From: Dysgonomonas mossii
GTDB taxonomy: Bacteria; Bacteroidota; Bacteroidia; Bacteroidales; Dysgonomonadaceae
Length of the DNA stretch: 34,793 bases
NCBI RefSeq assembly: GCF_004569505.1
Contig: NZ_SPPK01000009.1
Span: forward strand, 1-34,793
Direction: 5' to 3'
How positions within the stretch are numbered: position 1 is the stretch's first letter; the number at the start of each line of letters is the position of its first letter. Positions 8,501 to 16,329 of this stretch are shown here, piece by piece. The position numbers and the translations under genes were made by a program. Under the pieces are notes generated by a model. That model did no database searches and was not told the DNA's origin. It saw only the letters and a program-made list of their open reading frames with translations.

Positions 8501-9387
8501 ATAACCCCGAAGAACTGGCTAAACTGATTGTGCCAACAGCAACCGGAGCTCAGATTCCTTTAAAGGAAGTAGCAGATATAGAATATACCAAGGGAGCGCA
8601 AATGATCCAGAGTGAAAACACCTTTCTATTAGGCTATGTAATCTTTGACAAAGTAGCCGGAAAAGCCGAAGTAGATGTTGTTAAAGAAGCTGACAAGATA
8701 CTTAAAGATAAAATAGCGTCCGGACAGTTAGAATTGCCCAAAGGTGTATCTTATAAGTTTGCTGGAAATTATGAACAACAGAAAAGGGCTGCTAACCGAC
8801 TATTGGTTGTTATACCATTAAGTTTGCTGGCTATCTTGTTGATATTGTATTTTCAGTTTAAGACTGTTACAGCATCATTGATCCACTTTTCCGGGGTAAT
8901 CGTAGCCTTTGCCGGAGGATTTATCCTGTTGTGGCTTTATGGAGAGCCTTGGTTTATGAACTTCTCTATTGGGGATATGAATATGCGCGACCTGTTCCAA
9001 ATGCATCAGATAAACCTGAGTATTGCTGTTTGGGTAGGATTTATAGCTTTATTCGGCATCGCTACCAATGATGGGGTGCTGATGGGTACATATATCCATG
9101 ATACTTTCCTCGAACGCGACCCACATACCAAAGATGAAATCAGAGAGGCTGTAGTTCACGCCGGATTAAGGCGTGTACGCCCTGCCGCTATGACTACGGC
9201 AACCGCACTCATCGCATTACTTCCCGTATTGACATCGACAGGTAAGGGAGCGGACATTATGGTTCCGATGGCCATTCCTACTTTCGGAGGGATGCTTATC
9301 CAGTCGATGACCATGTTCGTAGTTCCGGTGTTTCAATGCTGGTGGCGTGAATCGGCGATAAAGAAACACGGTAAGATTAAAGAATAA
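5563..9387 (+). CDS. cusA: CusA/CzcA-type heavy-metal RND efflux pump
   Basis: A 1274-residue inner-membrane proton-driven pump of the heavy-metal RND class. It begins with the usual TM1 and a periplasmic porter domain (VDAIPDIGENQQIV, GVKTIRSTSMFG). TM4 carries GIAIAIGVMIDVGVVFVEN near residues 417-436 with the acidic residue of the proton relay. The second half repeats the fold and ends in IALFGIATNDGVLMG and RRVRPAAMTTATALIALLP. It is some 200 residues longer than E. coli CusA. Extra length is visible as additional hydrophobic segments around residues 540-640 and a polar insertion around 780-850. It is followed 13 bp later by the TolC-type gene and then the adaptor, making a full tripartite set. 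Copper/silver is preferred over zinc/cobalt because of the Cu-type neighbours; the symbol is by homology. Confidence 0.93.
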   Translation: MLNRIIKYFLDNRVITLLLLVIIIVWGLSTAPFNWHGGVLPRDPVPVDAIPDIGENQQIVATEWMGRSPKDIQEQITYPLSTSLLGIPGVKTIRSTSMFGMSFIYIIFDDNIEFYWSRSRVLEKLNSLPAGTLPEGVQPSLGPDATALGQIFWYTLEGRNPETGEPTGGWNPDELRTIQDFYAKYSISAAEGVSEVASIGGFVKEYQVEINPNAMRAFNVSIMDVMNAVQKSNLDIGAETVEINKAEYLVRGLGYIKNVSDLEEAVITVRNGVPVKIKDVAFVNLGPATRRGGLDKEGVEAVGGVVVARYGSNPMQVIDNVKAKIQEMEAGLPQKTLADGTVSKVTVVPFYDRSGLIQETIGTLETALSHEILICIIVVIVLVFNLRASVVISSMLPITVLATFIIMRYTGVEANIVALSGIAIAIGVMIDVGVVFVENIIRHMEMPENEGISKGKAFTNLIHKSVSEVSGAITTAMLTTIVSFLPVFAMQAQEGKLFHPLAFTKTFALISALLLGLSLLPTLAYYVFSIKVTSAQVRKITNIVLIAGGILLFVFTGVLAALALTLFGLNNFLAYRWTNKKIPTYINIGIAILVAVYYLTIEWLPIGPQEGFFLNLIFVLVAISIILALLWILVIYYERILRWCLAHRWKFMLIPLVTVFFGIMIWLGFDTTFGFVAKGFETVGWKSFRQTAFWQASSERFPGIGEEFMPSLNEGSFLLMPTSMPHTGIEQNLQFIETLDKRISNIPEVDLTVGKWGRVNSALDPAPTQMFENTINYRSEYILDENGHRQRFKVNRNGEFLLKGGGAYNPKDGFRLLPADSLITDSKGDYFRQWRPHIKKTDDIWQEIVNVSHMPGLTSSPKLQPIEARLVMLSTGMRAPMGLKVSGPDLESIEQGGKALEAALKDIPSILSSTVFYDRAVGAPYIEIKLNRQNMARYGITVADLQDVISAAVGGMPLTTTVEGRERFPVRLRYPRELRDNPEELAKLIVPTATGAQIPLKEVADIEYTKGAQMIQSENTFLLGYVIFDKVAGKAEVDVVKEADKILKDKIASGQLELPKGVSYKFAGNYEQQKRAANRLLVVIPLSLLAILLILYFQFKTVTASLIHFSGVIVAFAGGFILLWLYGEPWFMNFSIGDMNMRDLFQMHQINLSIAVWVGFIALFGIATNDGVLMGTYIHDTFLERDPHTKDEIREAVVHAGLRRVRPAAMTTATALIALLPVLTSTGKGADIMVPMAIPTFGGMLIQSMTMFVVPVFQCWWRESAIKKHGKIKE

Positions 9388-9400
9388 AACAAATCGTATT

Positions 9401-10906
9401 ATGACAACAATAAGAATCAAATATTTAACAATGCTGTTGTTGATGATAATGGGCACCGGTTCAGTTTCAGCACAAACCGCTGATTCACTCAGCCATTACC
9501 TCAAAATAGCTGCCTTTAATAACCCCGGAGTTAAAGCGGATTTTATGGTTTATAAGGCATCTCTGCAAAAAATACCACAAGCAGGAGCTTATGCAGATCC
9601 CGAACTTGAAATGGGCTTTTTCCTTGAACCGATGGATATTATCGGAGGGAAACAGGTTGCCGAGTTCAAACTGATGCAGATGTTCCCTTGGTTTGGTACA
9701 AAGAAAGCGGCACAGACCGAAGCCACCCACATGGCAAAAATGTCGTTTGAGAAATTCCGTGAAACAAGGGATAACCTTTATCTGGAAGTTTATACCCAAT
9801 GGTATCTACTTTGCAGCTTACAACAAAAACTGATGAACAACAGGGATAACAAAGCCCTGCTGACTCAATTGGAACAACTGGCGTTACGTAAGTTTTCATC
9901 GCCATCAGCAGGTTCAGGTTCAGGATATTCAATTTCATCCCCGCCCCCACCAACCAGTACGCCTCCGGCAGGAGGAAGTGGTATGTCATCCATGTCCTCA
10001 ATGGGAAGTAGTGGTGGCTCTCAGCCAACTGCTCAAAATGCAGGTATGTCTTCGATGGGCAGCTCCGGTGGTGGTATGACATCAGGCATGAGTGGTACAG
10101 CTTCCGGCGGTATGTCTGATGTGCTGCGTATCCAGTTGGAAATAGCTGAATTGGATAATAATATAGAGAGCATTCTTTCGGAAATAAAAGCGGAAAAAGC
10201 AAAGTTCAACGCTTTACTGAACCGCTCCGCTCTCAGCGAAATACAGATACCCGAAACCTTTGAGCAACTTCCATTCCTATTCGATCCCGAAACTGCTATG
10301 ACAAAGATCAACGATCAGAACCCTATGTTGAACATGATTACCGAAGAAGGGCTTGCTTACAAAGCTAAAGCAGAAATGGATAAAAAGATGAGTTATCCGA
10401 TGTTCGGTATAGGTGTGCAATATATGCTTAATAAGAAAACAAGCGATCCGATGTTCGGAATGGGCGATATGAACGGAAAGGATATGATTATGCCAATGGT
10501 TTCCGTTAGTATCCCCCTCTATCGTAACAAGTACAAGGCTCAACAGCGCGAAAGTAAATTCTGGTGGCAAGCCAGTAAAGAGAAATATACCAATACGTAC
10601 AATGTACTGGAGTCGGAATTGTATAAGACAAAACACCTGCTGGATGATGCTTCCCGTAAAATTTCGCTATATAAAAAACAGTCAGACCTTGCTGAAACAA
10701 CCTATAATTTGGTCGTACAGGAGTTTGTTGTTGGAAAAAGCGATCTAACCAATGTTATACAGGTTCAACGGCAACTGTTGGATTATCAACTCAAAAAAGC
10801 CGAGGCAGTCGCAAGTTACAATACAATGGTGGCATCTATTCAAAAACTGATTTCATTTAAGGATACTGAACAAAACGTAAACAGCATATATTATGGAAAC
10901 GAATAA
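9401..10906 (+). CDS. TolC-family outer-membrane efflux protein with Met/Ser/Gly-rich insert
   Basis: A 501-residue outer-membrane channel subunit. A signal peptide (residues 1-24, ending SVSAQT) precedes the two alpha-helical repeats of the TolC fold; sequences such as MFPWFGTKKA and LYRNKYKAQQRESKFWW are typical of Bacteroidetes CusC-like proteins. Between the helices, at about residues 166-241, is a low-complexity insert rich in Ser, Gly, Met and Pro with repeated GMSSMGSSGG units. The methionines could hold Cu(I) or Ag(I) at the periplasmic face, an inference from composition. The last 14 bp overlap the start of the adaptor gene, so the two are translationally coupled. Confidence 0.9.
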   Translation: MTTIRIKYLTMLLLMIMGTGSVSAQTADSLSHYLKIAAFNNPGVKADFMVYKASLQKIPQAGAYADPELEMGFFLEPMDIIGGKQVAEFKLMQMFPWFGTKKAAQTEATHMAKMSFEKFRETRDNLYLEVYTQWYLLCSLQQKLMNNRDNKALLTQLEQLALRKFSSPSAGSGSGYSISSPPPPTSTPPAGGSGMSSMSSMGSSGGSQPTAQNAGMSSMGSSGGGMTSGMSGTASGGMSDVLRIQLEIAELDNNIESILSEIKAEKAKFNALLNRSALSEIQIPETFEQLPFLFDPETAMTKINDQNPMLNMITEEGLAYKAKAEMDKKMSYPMFGIGVQYMLNKKTSDPMFGMGDMNGKDMIMPMVSVSIPLYRNKYKAQQRESKFWWQASKEKYTNTYNVLESELYKTKHLLDDASRKISLYKKQSDLAETTYNLVVQEFVVGKSDLTNVIQVQRQLLDYQLKKAEAVASYNTMVASIQKLISFKDTEQNVNSIYYGNE

Positions 10907-12566
10907 ATTAAAAAAGATTATTAATAATAATTATATCAAGTACGGATTGATACTCATTGCCGGGCTGTTTATCGGCTGGCTGATATTCGGAGCTTCATCC
11001 AATAATCAGAATGAATCATCTGAGCATGTTCACGAAGAGGGTGCGGTACAAATTTGGACTTGTGCCATGCACCCTCAGATAAGACAAAACAAACCGGGTA
11101 AATGCCCTATTTGCGGTATGGATCTGATACCGTTGAAAACATCCGGTAGCGGAGACGAAGCTGTTGACCCGAGTGCGATTCAACTGTCTAAGGAAGCTGT
11201 GGCACTGGCTAATATACAAACAACCGTTATCAGCCGCCAAAATCCAATAAAAGATGTTCAGTTGTATGGTACAATACAAGCTGATGAACGATTGTCTCAA
11301 TCACAAACATCCCATGTTAGTGGGCGGATTGAAAAACTCTTTATCAACTTCACAGGAGAGAGTGTTAGGCAAGGACAAACGATTGCTACAATTTATTCCC
11401 CTGAATTATTAAGTGCGCAGCAGGAATTATTGGAAGCAGCTAAAATGCAATCGGTACAACCTGCCTTAATTCAGGCGGCACGGGAAAAACTGCGCCTGTG
11501 GAAATTGACAGATGAACAGATCGCGAGGATAGAGCAATCAGGAAATGTGTCTGCATTGGTAGAAATAAAAGCCAATACCGGCGGTATTGTAGTCAGCAAA
11601 AAAGTGAATCAGGGAGATTATATTAATCAGGGAAGTGTACTTTTTGATATTGCTAACCTGTCACAGGTATGGGCTATGTTTGATGCCTATGAAGTAGATC
11701 TGCCTTTCCTTAAAGTCGGGGATAAAATTGATTTCACGTTGCAGGCTGTGCCCGGCAAAACATTTTCAGGTCGAATATCCTTTATTGATCCGATATTGGA
11801 TAGAACGACCCGTACAGCTAAAATTCGGGTAGAAACAGCCAACTCCGGCATGCAATTAAAGCCGGAGATGTATGCTAATGCCATTATCAAAGCTCCGTTG
11901 AAACAATTCAACAATGAAATTGTCATACCAAAATCATCTGTGCTCTGGACAGGGAAACGTTCGATTGTCTATGTGAAGCAACCGAATACACAATCTCCGG
12001 CATTTATGTTACATGAAATTGAACTCGGACCGTCACTTGGCGATTCGTATGTAGTGCTTTCGGGTGTGAATGAAGGAGATGAGATTGTGACCAACGGAGC
12101 CTTTACCATTGATGCCAGTGCGCAACTCGAAGGAAAACGTAGTATGATGAATGCTGAAGCATCCCGTCCCGTAACAGGGCACGAAGGTCATAATATGTCG
12201 GGAAGCTCATCAGGTACAAACCAATCCGAAACATCAACCGGGCATGAAGGACACGATATGTCCTCCATGCAGGGAGATTCAAAACAAAGCATGACTGCCA
12301 AAACTGAACATGCTATGATAAATGTGCAGGGACTCTGTGAAATATGCAAAGAACGTATCGAGAAAGCTGCTAAAGGTGTTAGCGGAGTAACATCGGCTTC
12401 GTGGGATCAGAAGTCTAAACAACTGCATTTAAACTTTGATCCGGCAAAAACCAATGTGGATGCTATAAGTAAAGCAGTAGCCAAAGTTGGGCATGATACA
12501 GACAAGTACAAAGCAGACAAAGCTGTTTATGATGCACTACCGGACTGTTGCAAATACAAGAAATAA
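10893..12566 (+). CDS. cusB: CusB-type periplasmic adaptor with metal-binding domains at both ends
   Basis: A 557-residue membrane-fusion protein. An N-terminal membrane anchor (residues 16-33) leads into a short heavy-metal-binding domain, WTCAMHPQIRQNKPGKCPICGMDL (quoted in full would be residues 56-78; key residues Cys57, His60, Cys71, Cys74, Met76). The barrel-sandwich, hairpin and beta-barrel regions follow. A His/Met-rich linker (GHEGHNMSG, GHEGHDMSSM) connects to a C-terminal HMA-like domain from residue 471, with CxxC at Cys482/Cys485, a GHDTDK motif and a final DCCKYKK. Ordinary CusB lacks that last domain; its sequence closely matches the two proteins encoded next. Role: link pump and outer-membrane channel, and load Cu(I)/Ag(I). 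It overlaps the channel gene by 14 bp. Confidence 0.92.
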   Translation: METNKLKKIINNNYIKYGLILIAGLFIGWLIFGASSNNQNESSEHVHEEGAVQIWTCAMHPQIRQNKPGKCPICGMDLIPLKTSGSGDEAVDPSAIQLSKEAVALANIQTTVISRQNPIKDVQLYGTIQADERLSQSQTSHVSGRIEKLFINFTGESVRQGQTIATIYSPELLSAQQELLEAAKMQSVQPALIQAAREKLRLWKLTDEQIARIEQSGNVSALVEIKANTGGIVVSKKVNQGDYINQGSVLFDIANLSQVWAMFDAYEVDLPFLKVGDKIDFTLQAVPGKTFSGRISFIDPILDRTTRTAKIRVETANSGMQLKPEMYANAIIKAPLKQFNNEIVIPKSSVLWTGKRSIVYVKQPNTQSPAFMLHEIELGPSLGDSYVVLSGVNEGDEIVTNGAFTIDASAQLEGKRSMMNAEASRPVTGHEGHNMSGSSSGTNQSETSTGHEGHDMSSMQGDSKQSMTAKTEHAMINVQGLCEICKERIEKAAKGVSGVTSASWDQKSKQLHLNFDPAKTNVDAISKAVAKVGHDTDKYKADKAVYDALPDCCKYKK

Positions 12567-12614
12567 ACATAACAACCTAAAAAAGGAATATTCACCATTA
12601 AAAAATAGAATAAA

Positions 12615-13013
12615 ATGAAGAAGTATATTTTAGTCATCGTATTGGGATTAGGCATCCTGTCTTTTAGTGCCTGTAACTCAAAAAGCGCACCAAGTGACGA
12701 TACATCCAAAACGGAACCGACAACCCAGTCAGCCCCAGAACATCATCAGGATGAACATGCCATGTTGGGTGTACAAGGACTTTGCGAATTGTGTAAAGAG
12801 CGGATAGAAACTGCTGCAAAAGGTGTGGAAGGGGTATCTTCGGCTATGTGGGATATAGAAAAGAAGGAACTACATCTGAACTTCAATCCACATCAGACTA
12901 ATCTGGATGCAATCAGCAAGGCTATTGCCAAAGCAGGACATGATACGGATAAGGATAAAGCTGATCAGGCAGCATATGATGCATTGCCCGATTGCTGCAA
13001 ATACAGAAAATAA
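12615..13013 (+). CDS. HMA-domain lipoprotein, probable periplasmic copper chaperone
   Basis: A 132-residue protein with a lipoprotein signal: hydrophobic core, then FSAC with Cys20. A Ser/Thr/His-rich spacer (EHHQDEH) leads to one HMA-like domain from about residue 48, with LCELCKE (Cys57/Cys60), LHLNF, GHDTDKDK and a terminal DCCKYRK. This domain is nearly identical in plan to the C-terminus of the adaptor encoded upstream, suggesting that one arose from the other by duplication. It probably carries Cu(I)/Ag(I) at a membrane surface and passes it to the efflux complex. HMA proteins are known metallochaperones; the partner is inferred from gene order. Confidence 0.85.
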   Translation: MKKYILVIVLGLGILSFSACNSKSAPSDDTSKTEPTTQSAPEHHQDEHAMLGVQGLCELCKERIETAAKGVEGVSSAMWDIEKKELHLNFNPHQTNLDAISKAIAKAGHDTDKDKADQAAYDALPDCCKYRK

Positions 13014-13053
13014 GAGAAATACGAATAATTAATCAATCAAAATAAAAAAATAA

Positions 13054-13452
13054 ATGAAAAAGATAGTTTTATTTTTAACAGTGATAATATTCTTATCAGC
13101 AAACAGCCTGACTGCTAACAATCAGGATAGCCTACAAAAAAAAGATACCATACATGCCAGACATCATCAAAAAGAAAAAAGTGAAATGAAAGAATCTCAT
13201 GCGATGCTCAAAGTGGAAGGTAAGTGCGATATGTGTAAAAAACGAATTGAGACAGCCGCATTAAATGTGGAAGGTGTGTCTTCGGCTATTTGGGATAAAA
13301 AGACGAAAGAATTACATCTTAACTTTGACGAAAAGAAAACATCTATCGAGGCAATAAGTAAGGCCGTTGCCAAAGTGGGACATGATACAGAAAAGGACAA
13401 AACAGATAAAAAAACGTATAATGCCCTACCCGGCTGTTGCAAATACAGGTAA
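13054..13452 (+). CDS. Second small HMA-domain protein, exported
   Basis: A 132-residue paralogue of the preceding gene, 40 bp downstream. The N-terminus MKKIVLFLTVIIFLSANSLTA is a cleavable signal peptide rather than a lipoprotein signal, so this copy should be soluble in the periplasm. After a Lys/His-rich spacer (HARHHQKEK) comes the HMA-like domain with KCDMCKK (Cys58/Cys61), LHLNFDE, GHDTEKDK and the final GCCKYR. The conserved CC near the end supplies a second possible metal site. It has the same presumed chaperone function as its neighbour. Confidence 0.83.
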   Translation: MKKIVLFLTVIIFLSANSLTANNQDSLQKKDTIHARHHQKEKSEMKESHAMLKVEGKCDMCKKRIETAALNVEGVSSAIWDKKTKELHLNFDEKKTSIEAISKAVAKVGHDTEKDKTDKKTYNALPGCCKYR

Positions 13453-13515
13453 TTCTGTTAGAAATAATTTAAACGGTGAATAAATGACCGGGATAAGTGA
13501 GTATTATATTTAAAG

Positions 13516-13538
13516 GGAATGCTCAATTAGAGCATTCC
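13516..13538 (+). promoter_or_regulatory. Stem-loop in the leader of the P-type ATPase gene
   Basis: GGAATGCTC (13516-13524) and GAGCATTCC (13530-13538) form a perfect 9-bp stem with a 5-nt loop, between the second HMA gene and the ATPase start at 13560. It is followed by TCTTATAAAA rather than a T-run, so it is a weak terminator at best. It could lower readthrough into the ATPase or protect the mRNA after processing. It also argues against using the GTG at 13497 as the start, since that would translate through the hairpin. Confidence 0.5.
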
Positions 13539-13559
13539 TCTTATAAAAAGAAGCCAAAC

Positions 13560-15845
13560 ATGGAACATACATATATTATAAACGGTATGACTTGTAATCA
13601 TTTCCGTTCAAGTGTGGAAAAAGCACTGAATGCTATTGAAGGCATTCATGCAACTGTTACTCTTGATCCTCCTATAGCCATCATCAGTATGGATAAACAT
13701 ATATCTACGGAAGTATTGCAGGATGCCTTATCGAAAATTGGCAATTATACTATAGAAATGGCTCAAAATGCTCAAAACGTGTCGCATAATAATCATCAGG
13801 ATCATACAGAAATGAACAGTATGCACAAAGGACATGACCATAGTGGGCATGGACATCAGAATCACGATCATGCGGGAGGACATATGGCTCATATGGGAAA
13901 TCTTAAACAGAAATTTTGGATTTCCCTTATCGTAGCAATACCGATTATTCTGTTATCCCCTATGATGGGAATGAAACTACCTTTTAGCCTTTCGTTTGAG
14001 GGCTCATATTGGGTAGTACTGTTCTTAGCTTCGTTTCTATATTTTTACGGTGGATGGCCGTTCCTCACTGGAGCTGTAAGTGAACTAAAAGCAAAAAATC
14101 CGGCTATGATGACATTGATTTCAATGGGTATCACTGTTTCTTACATATACAGTGTGTACGCCTTTGTTACCAATTACATCCTGCAAGTGCCGGGTCACCG
14201 AATGGATTTCTTTTGGGAATTGGCGACACTAATTGTTATTATGTTGCTCGGTCATTGGATAGAAATGAAGGCTGTGGGTAATGCAGGAAACGCATTGCAG
14301 AAAATGGCTGAATTGTTGCCTGGAAGTGCACATCTGGTACAACCTGACGGAAGTATTAATGATGTCCCTCTTCAACAAATACAGGAAGGGCAGCATGTAA
14401 TGGTAAAGGCGGGGGAAAAAGTGCCTGCTGACGGGAAAGTTATATCCGGTGAAACATCTGTTAATGAATCAATGGTAACCGGGGAAGCCAAAGCCATAAA
14501 GAAAAGCGAGGGAGCAATCGTAATAGGTGGCTCGGTCAATGGCTCGGGATCAATAGTAGTAGAAGTGACAGGAACAGGTGAATCAGGTTACCTAGCACAA
14601 GTGATGAAATTGGTAGGACAAGCCCAACAAGAAAAATCACGAGCGGAATCCATTTCCGATAAAGTAGCCAAAGCACTCTTTTATATAGCATTGATAGTAG
14701 GTATCATTGCATTTATCGTTTGGTATATTATCGACAAAGATATTAATATCGCATTGGAAAGGATGGTAACTGTCTTTATCATTGCCTGTCCACACGCTTT
14801 AGGCTTGGCTATCCCCCTTGTAGTAGCTCGCTCTACATCTTTAGGTGCAACACATGGTTTACTAATCCGTAACCGCAACGCATTGGAGAAAGCAAAGGAT
14901 ATATCCGTTGTAACCATGGATAAAACAGGCACACTTACTGAAGGTAATTTCCGTGTTTCCGTTGTTAAAAGTCTTTCGGATAGATGGAGTGATGCTGATA
15001 TACTAAAAACAATGGCAGCAATGGAAGTACATTCCAATCATCCATTAGCAGTAGGTATATTGGATAAAGCCAAAGAAGATAAATTGGAGATACCAAAGGC
15101 CGAAAATGTTGCTCTTATAAGTGGAACAGGCTTATCGGGTACTGTAAGTGGACAGGATGCAAAAATTGTTACTGCTGCATATCTGGATAAAAATGCAGTG
15201 TCATATGATAAATCCTTGTTTAATGACTTGGCAGAAAAAGGCAATTCCATAAGTTGCCTTTTAATAAATGATGATGTAGCAGGCTTAATAGCACAAGGAG
15301 ATCAAATTAAACCAGAAGCCAAACAGACAGTAAAAAAACTTCAAAATGAAAAAATTACTCCGGTCATGTTAACAGGAGACAATGAAGCCTCAGCAAAGTC
15401 TGTTGGTGGACAGTTGGGAATCAGCGATGTATATGCCTCTCTTTTACCCGAAAATAAAGAGAAGGTCATAACAGAATACCAGCATAAGGGAAAAAACGTT
15501 ATGATGGTGGGTGACGGAGTGAATGATGCCCCGGCATTGGCACGTGCAGATATCGGTGTGGCAATCGGTGCCGGAACAGATGTGGCGATAGATTCAGCAG
15601 ACGTGGTATTGGTAAAAAGTAATCCATATGATATCATCCATTTTCTTTCACTTGCAAAAAACACAACAAAAAAAATGGTGCAAAATCTATGGTGGGGGGC
15701 AGGGTATAACATTATCGCTATACCATTGGCAGCAGGAATTCTCGCTCCTGTAGGTATTATATTGAGTCCTGCCGTAGGGGCTGTACTAATGTCCGTCAGT
15801 ACAGTAATAGTTGCAATAAATGCGTTGATGTTACGAATGAAATAA
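13560..15845 (+). CDS. copB: CopB-type copper/silver-transporting P1B ATPase
   Basis: The ATG at 13560 ([10 protein letters not shown]) gives 761 residues. A GTG frame from 13497 adds 21 residues without family likeness. The N-terminal HMA-like domain has [10 protein letters not shown], so the usual second Cys is Phe15 and the metal site is incomplete. A His-rich linker (about residues 78-118, [14 protein letters not shown]) follows. The ATPase core has TGEA (actuator), CPH in the sixth membrane helix (near residue 410), DKTGTLTEG (phosphorylated Asp near 454), HP (nucleotide domain) and [14 protein letters not shown] instead of CPC is the CopB subgroup hallmark; those pumps export Cu or Ag across the inner membrane. 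It is the last gene of the operon and is followed by a terminator. Confidence 0.92.
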   Translation: MEHTYIINGMTCNHFRSSVEKALNAIEGIHATVTLDPPIAIISMDKHISTEVLQDALSKIGNYTIEMAQNAQNVSHNNHQDHTEMNSMHKGHDHSGHGHQNHDHAGGHMAHMGNLKQKFWISLIVAIPIILLSPMMGMKLPFSLSFEGSYWVVLFLASFLYFYGGWPFLTGAVSELKAKNPAMMTLISMGITVSYIYSVYAFVTNYILQVPGHRMDFFWELATLIVIMLLGHWIEMKAVGNAGNALQKMAELLPGSAHLVQPDGSINDVPLQQIQEGQHVMVKAGEKVPADGKVISGETSVNESMVTGEAKAIKKSEGAIVIGGSVNGSGSIVVEVTGTGESGYLAQVMKLVGQAQQEKSRAESISDKVAKALFYIALIVGIIAFIVWYIIDKDINIALERMVTVFIIACPHALGLAIPLVVARSTSLGATHGLLIRNRNALEKAKDISVVTMDKTGTLTEGNFRVSVVKSLSDRWSDADILKTMAAMEVHSNHPLAVGILDKAKEDKLEIPKAENVALISGTGLSGTVSGQDAKIVTAAYLDKNAVSYDKSLFNDLAEKGNSISCLLINDDVAGLIAQGDQIKPEAKQTVKKLQNEKITPVMLTGDNEASAKSVGGQLGISDVYASLLPENKEKVITEYQHKGKNVMMVGDGVNDAPALARADIGVAIGAGTDVAIDSADVVLVKSNPYDIIHFLSLAKNTTKKMVQNLWWGAGYNIIAIPLAAGILAPVGIILSPAVGAVLMSVSTVIVAINALMLRMK

Positions 15846-15905
15846 AATCCATTTATTCATACCTGATGGAAATATTAATTGTTTTTATTTGATTCTGTTA
15901 AGTGT

Positions 15906-15960
15906 CACACCGGCATATGAAATAACCTGATAAGTTGTAGTATATATGTCGGTGTGTTTT
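15906..15960 (+). terminator. Stem-loop terminator after the copper operon
   Basis: CACACCGGCATAT (15906-15918) pairs with ATATGTCGGTGTG (15944-15956) with one G-U pair, a 25-nt loop and a following TTTT. It begins about 60 bp after the ATPase stop codon. The long loop is unusual, but position and T-run fit transcript ending. Confidence 0.65.
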
Positions 15961-16148
15961 ACCATCATTTTGATGAATTTCCATTGAAGAAACTGAACCA
16001 ATAATAAGACTATTAAGCGATTGTCTGAATAAAATGAGAAATTGTTTTCTTTCTTTAAACTCTAATGATATTTTTAATGAAAATGTTTTTTTAAAGAAAT
16101 TAAACTTGAGATATTAGATTTCGTGCTCTATTGTAGTTCAATTAGTAA

Positions 16149-16280
16149 CTGATGTTACGCAGGGAAACATTATACCTGTATCTCAGGCCTCACAAAGCAC
16201 ATTGTGTATCTAACGATGGGAAACTAAGATGCCCCTGAGGTATCCATATCGCATGTTCTCTCTTTTTTGCGTAACATCAG
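16149..16280. mobile_element. 132-bp MITE-like element
   Basis: Perfect 13-bp terminal inverted repeats, CTGATGTTACGCA (16149-16161) and TGCGTAACATCAG (16268-16280), are each flanked on the outside by the same 7-bp sequence TTAGTAA (16142-16148 and 16281-16287), a likely target-site duplication. The inside has no gene. It can fold further: ATACCTGTATCTCAGG near the left pairs partly with CCTGAGGTAT near the right. This is the architecture of a non-autonomous miniature transposon mobilised by an IS transposase elsewhere. The parental IS family cannot be told from the sequence alone. It sits between the copper operon terminator and rteC. The rest of the 484-bp gap (15961-16141 and 16288-16329) shows nothing else. 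Confidence 0.7.
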
Positions 16281-16329
16281 TTAGTAATAGAATTCTGTTT
16301 TACTGTTTGGTCTAAAAAGATGCATATTT

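Noticed and set aside
9666..10202. 178-residue antisense frame within the channel gene
   Set aside because: Created by the repetitive Ser/Gly/Met coding stretch on the other strand.
13497..13559. GTG start adding 21 residues to the P-type ATPase
   Set aside because: The added residues would be translated through a perfect hairpin and do not match the family, whose HMA domain starts at the ATG at 13560.
16149..16280. The inverted-repeat element as a riboswitch or terminator
   Set aside because: The identical 7-bp flanks and the 13-bp perfect ends fit transposition better; no T-run or regulated gene start is placed accordingly.
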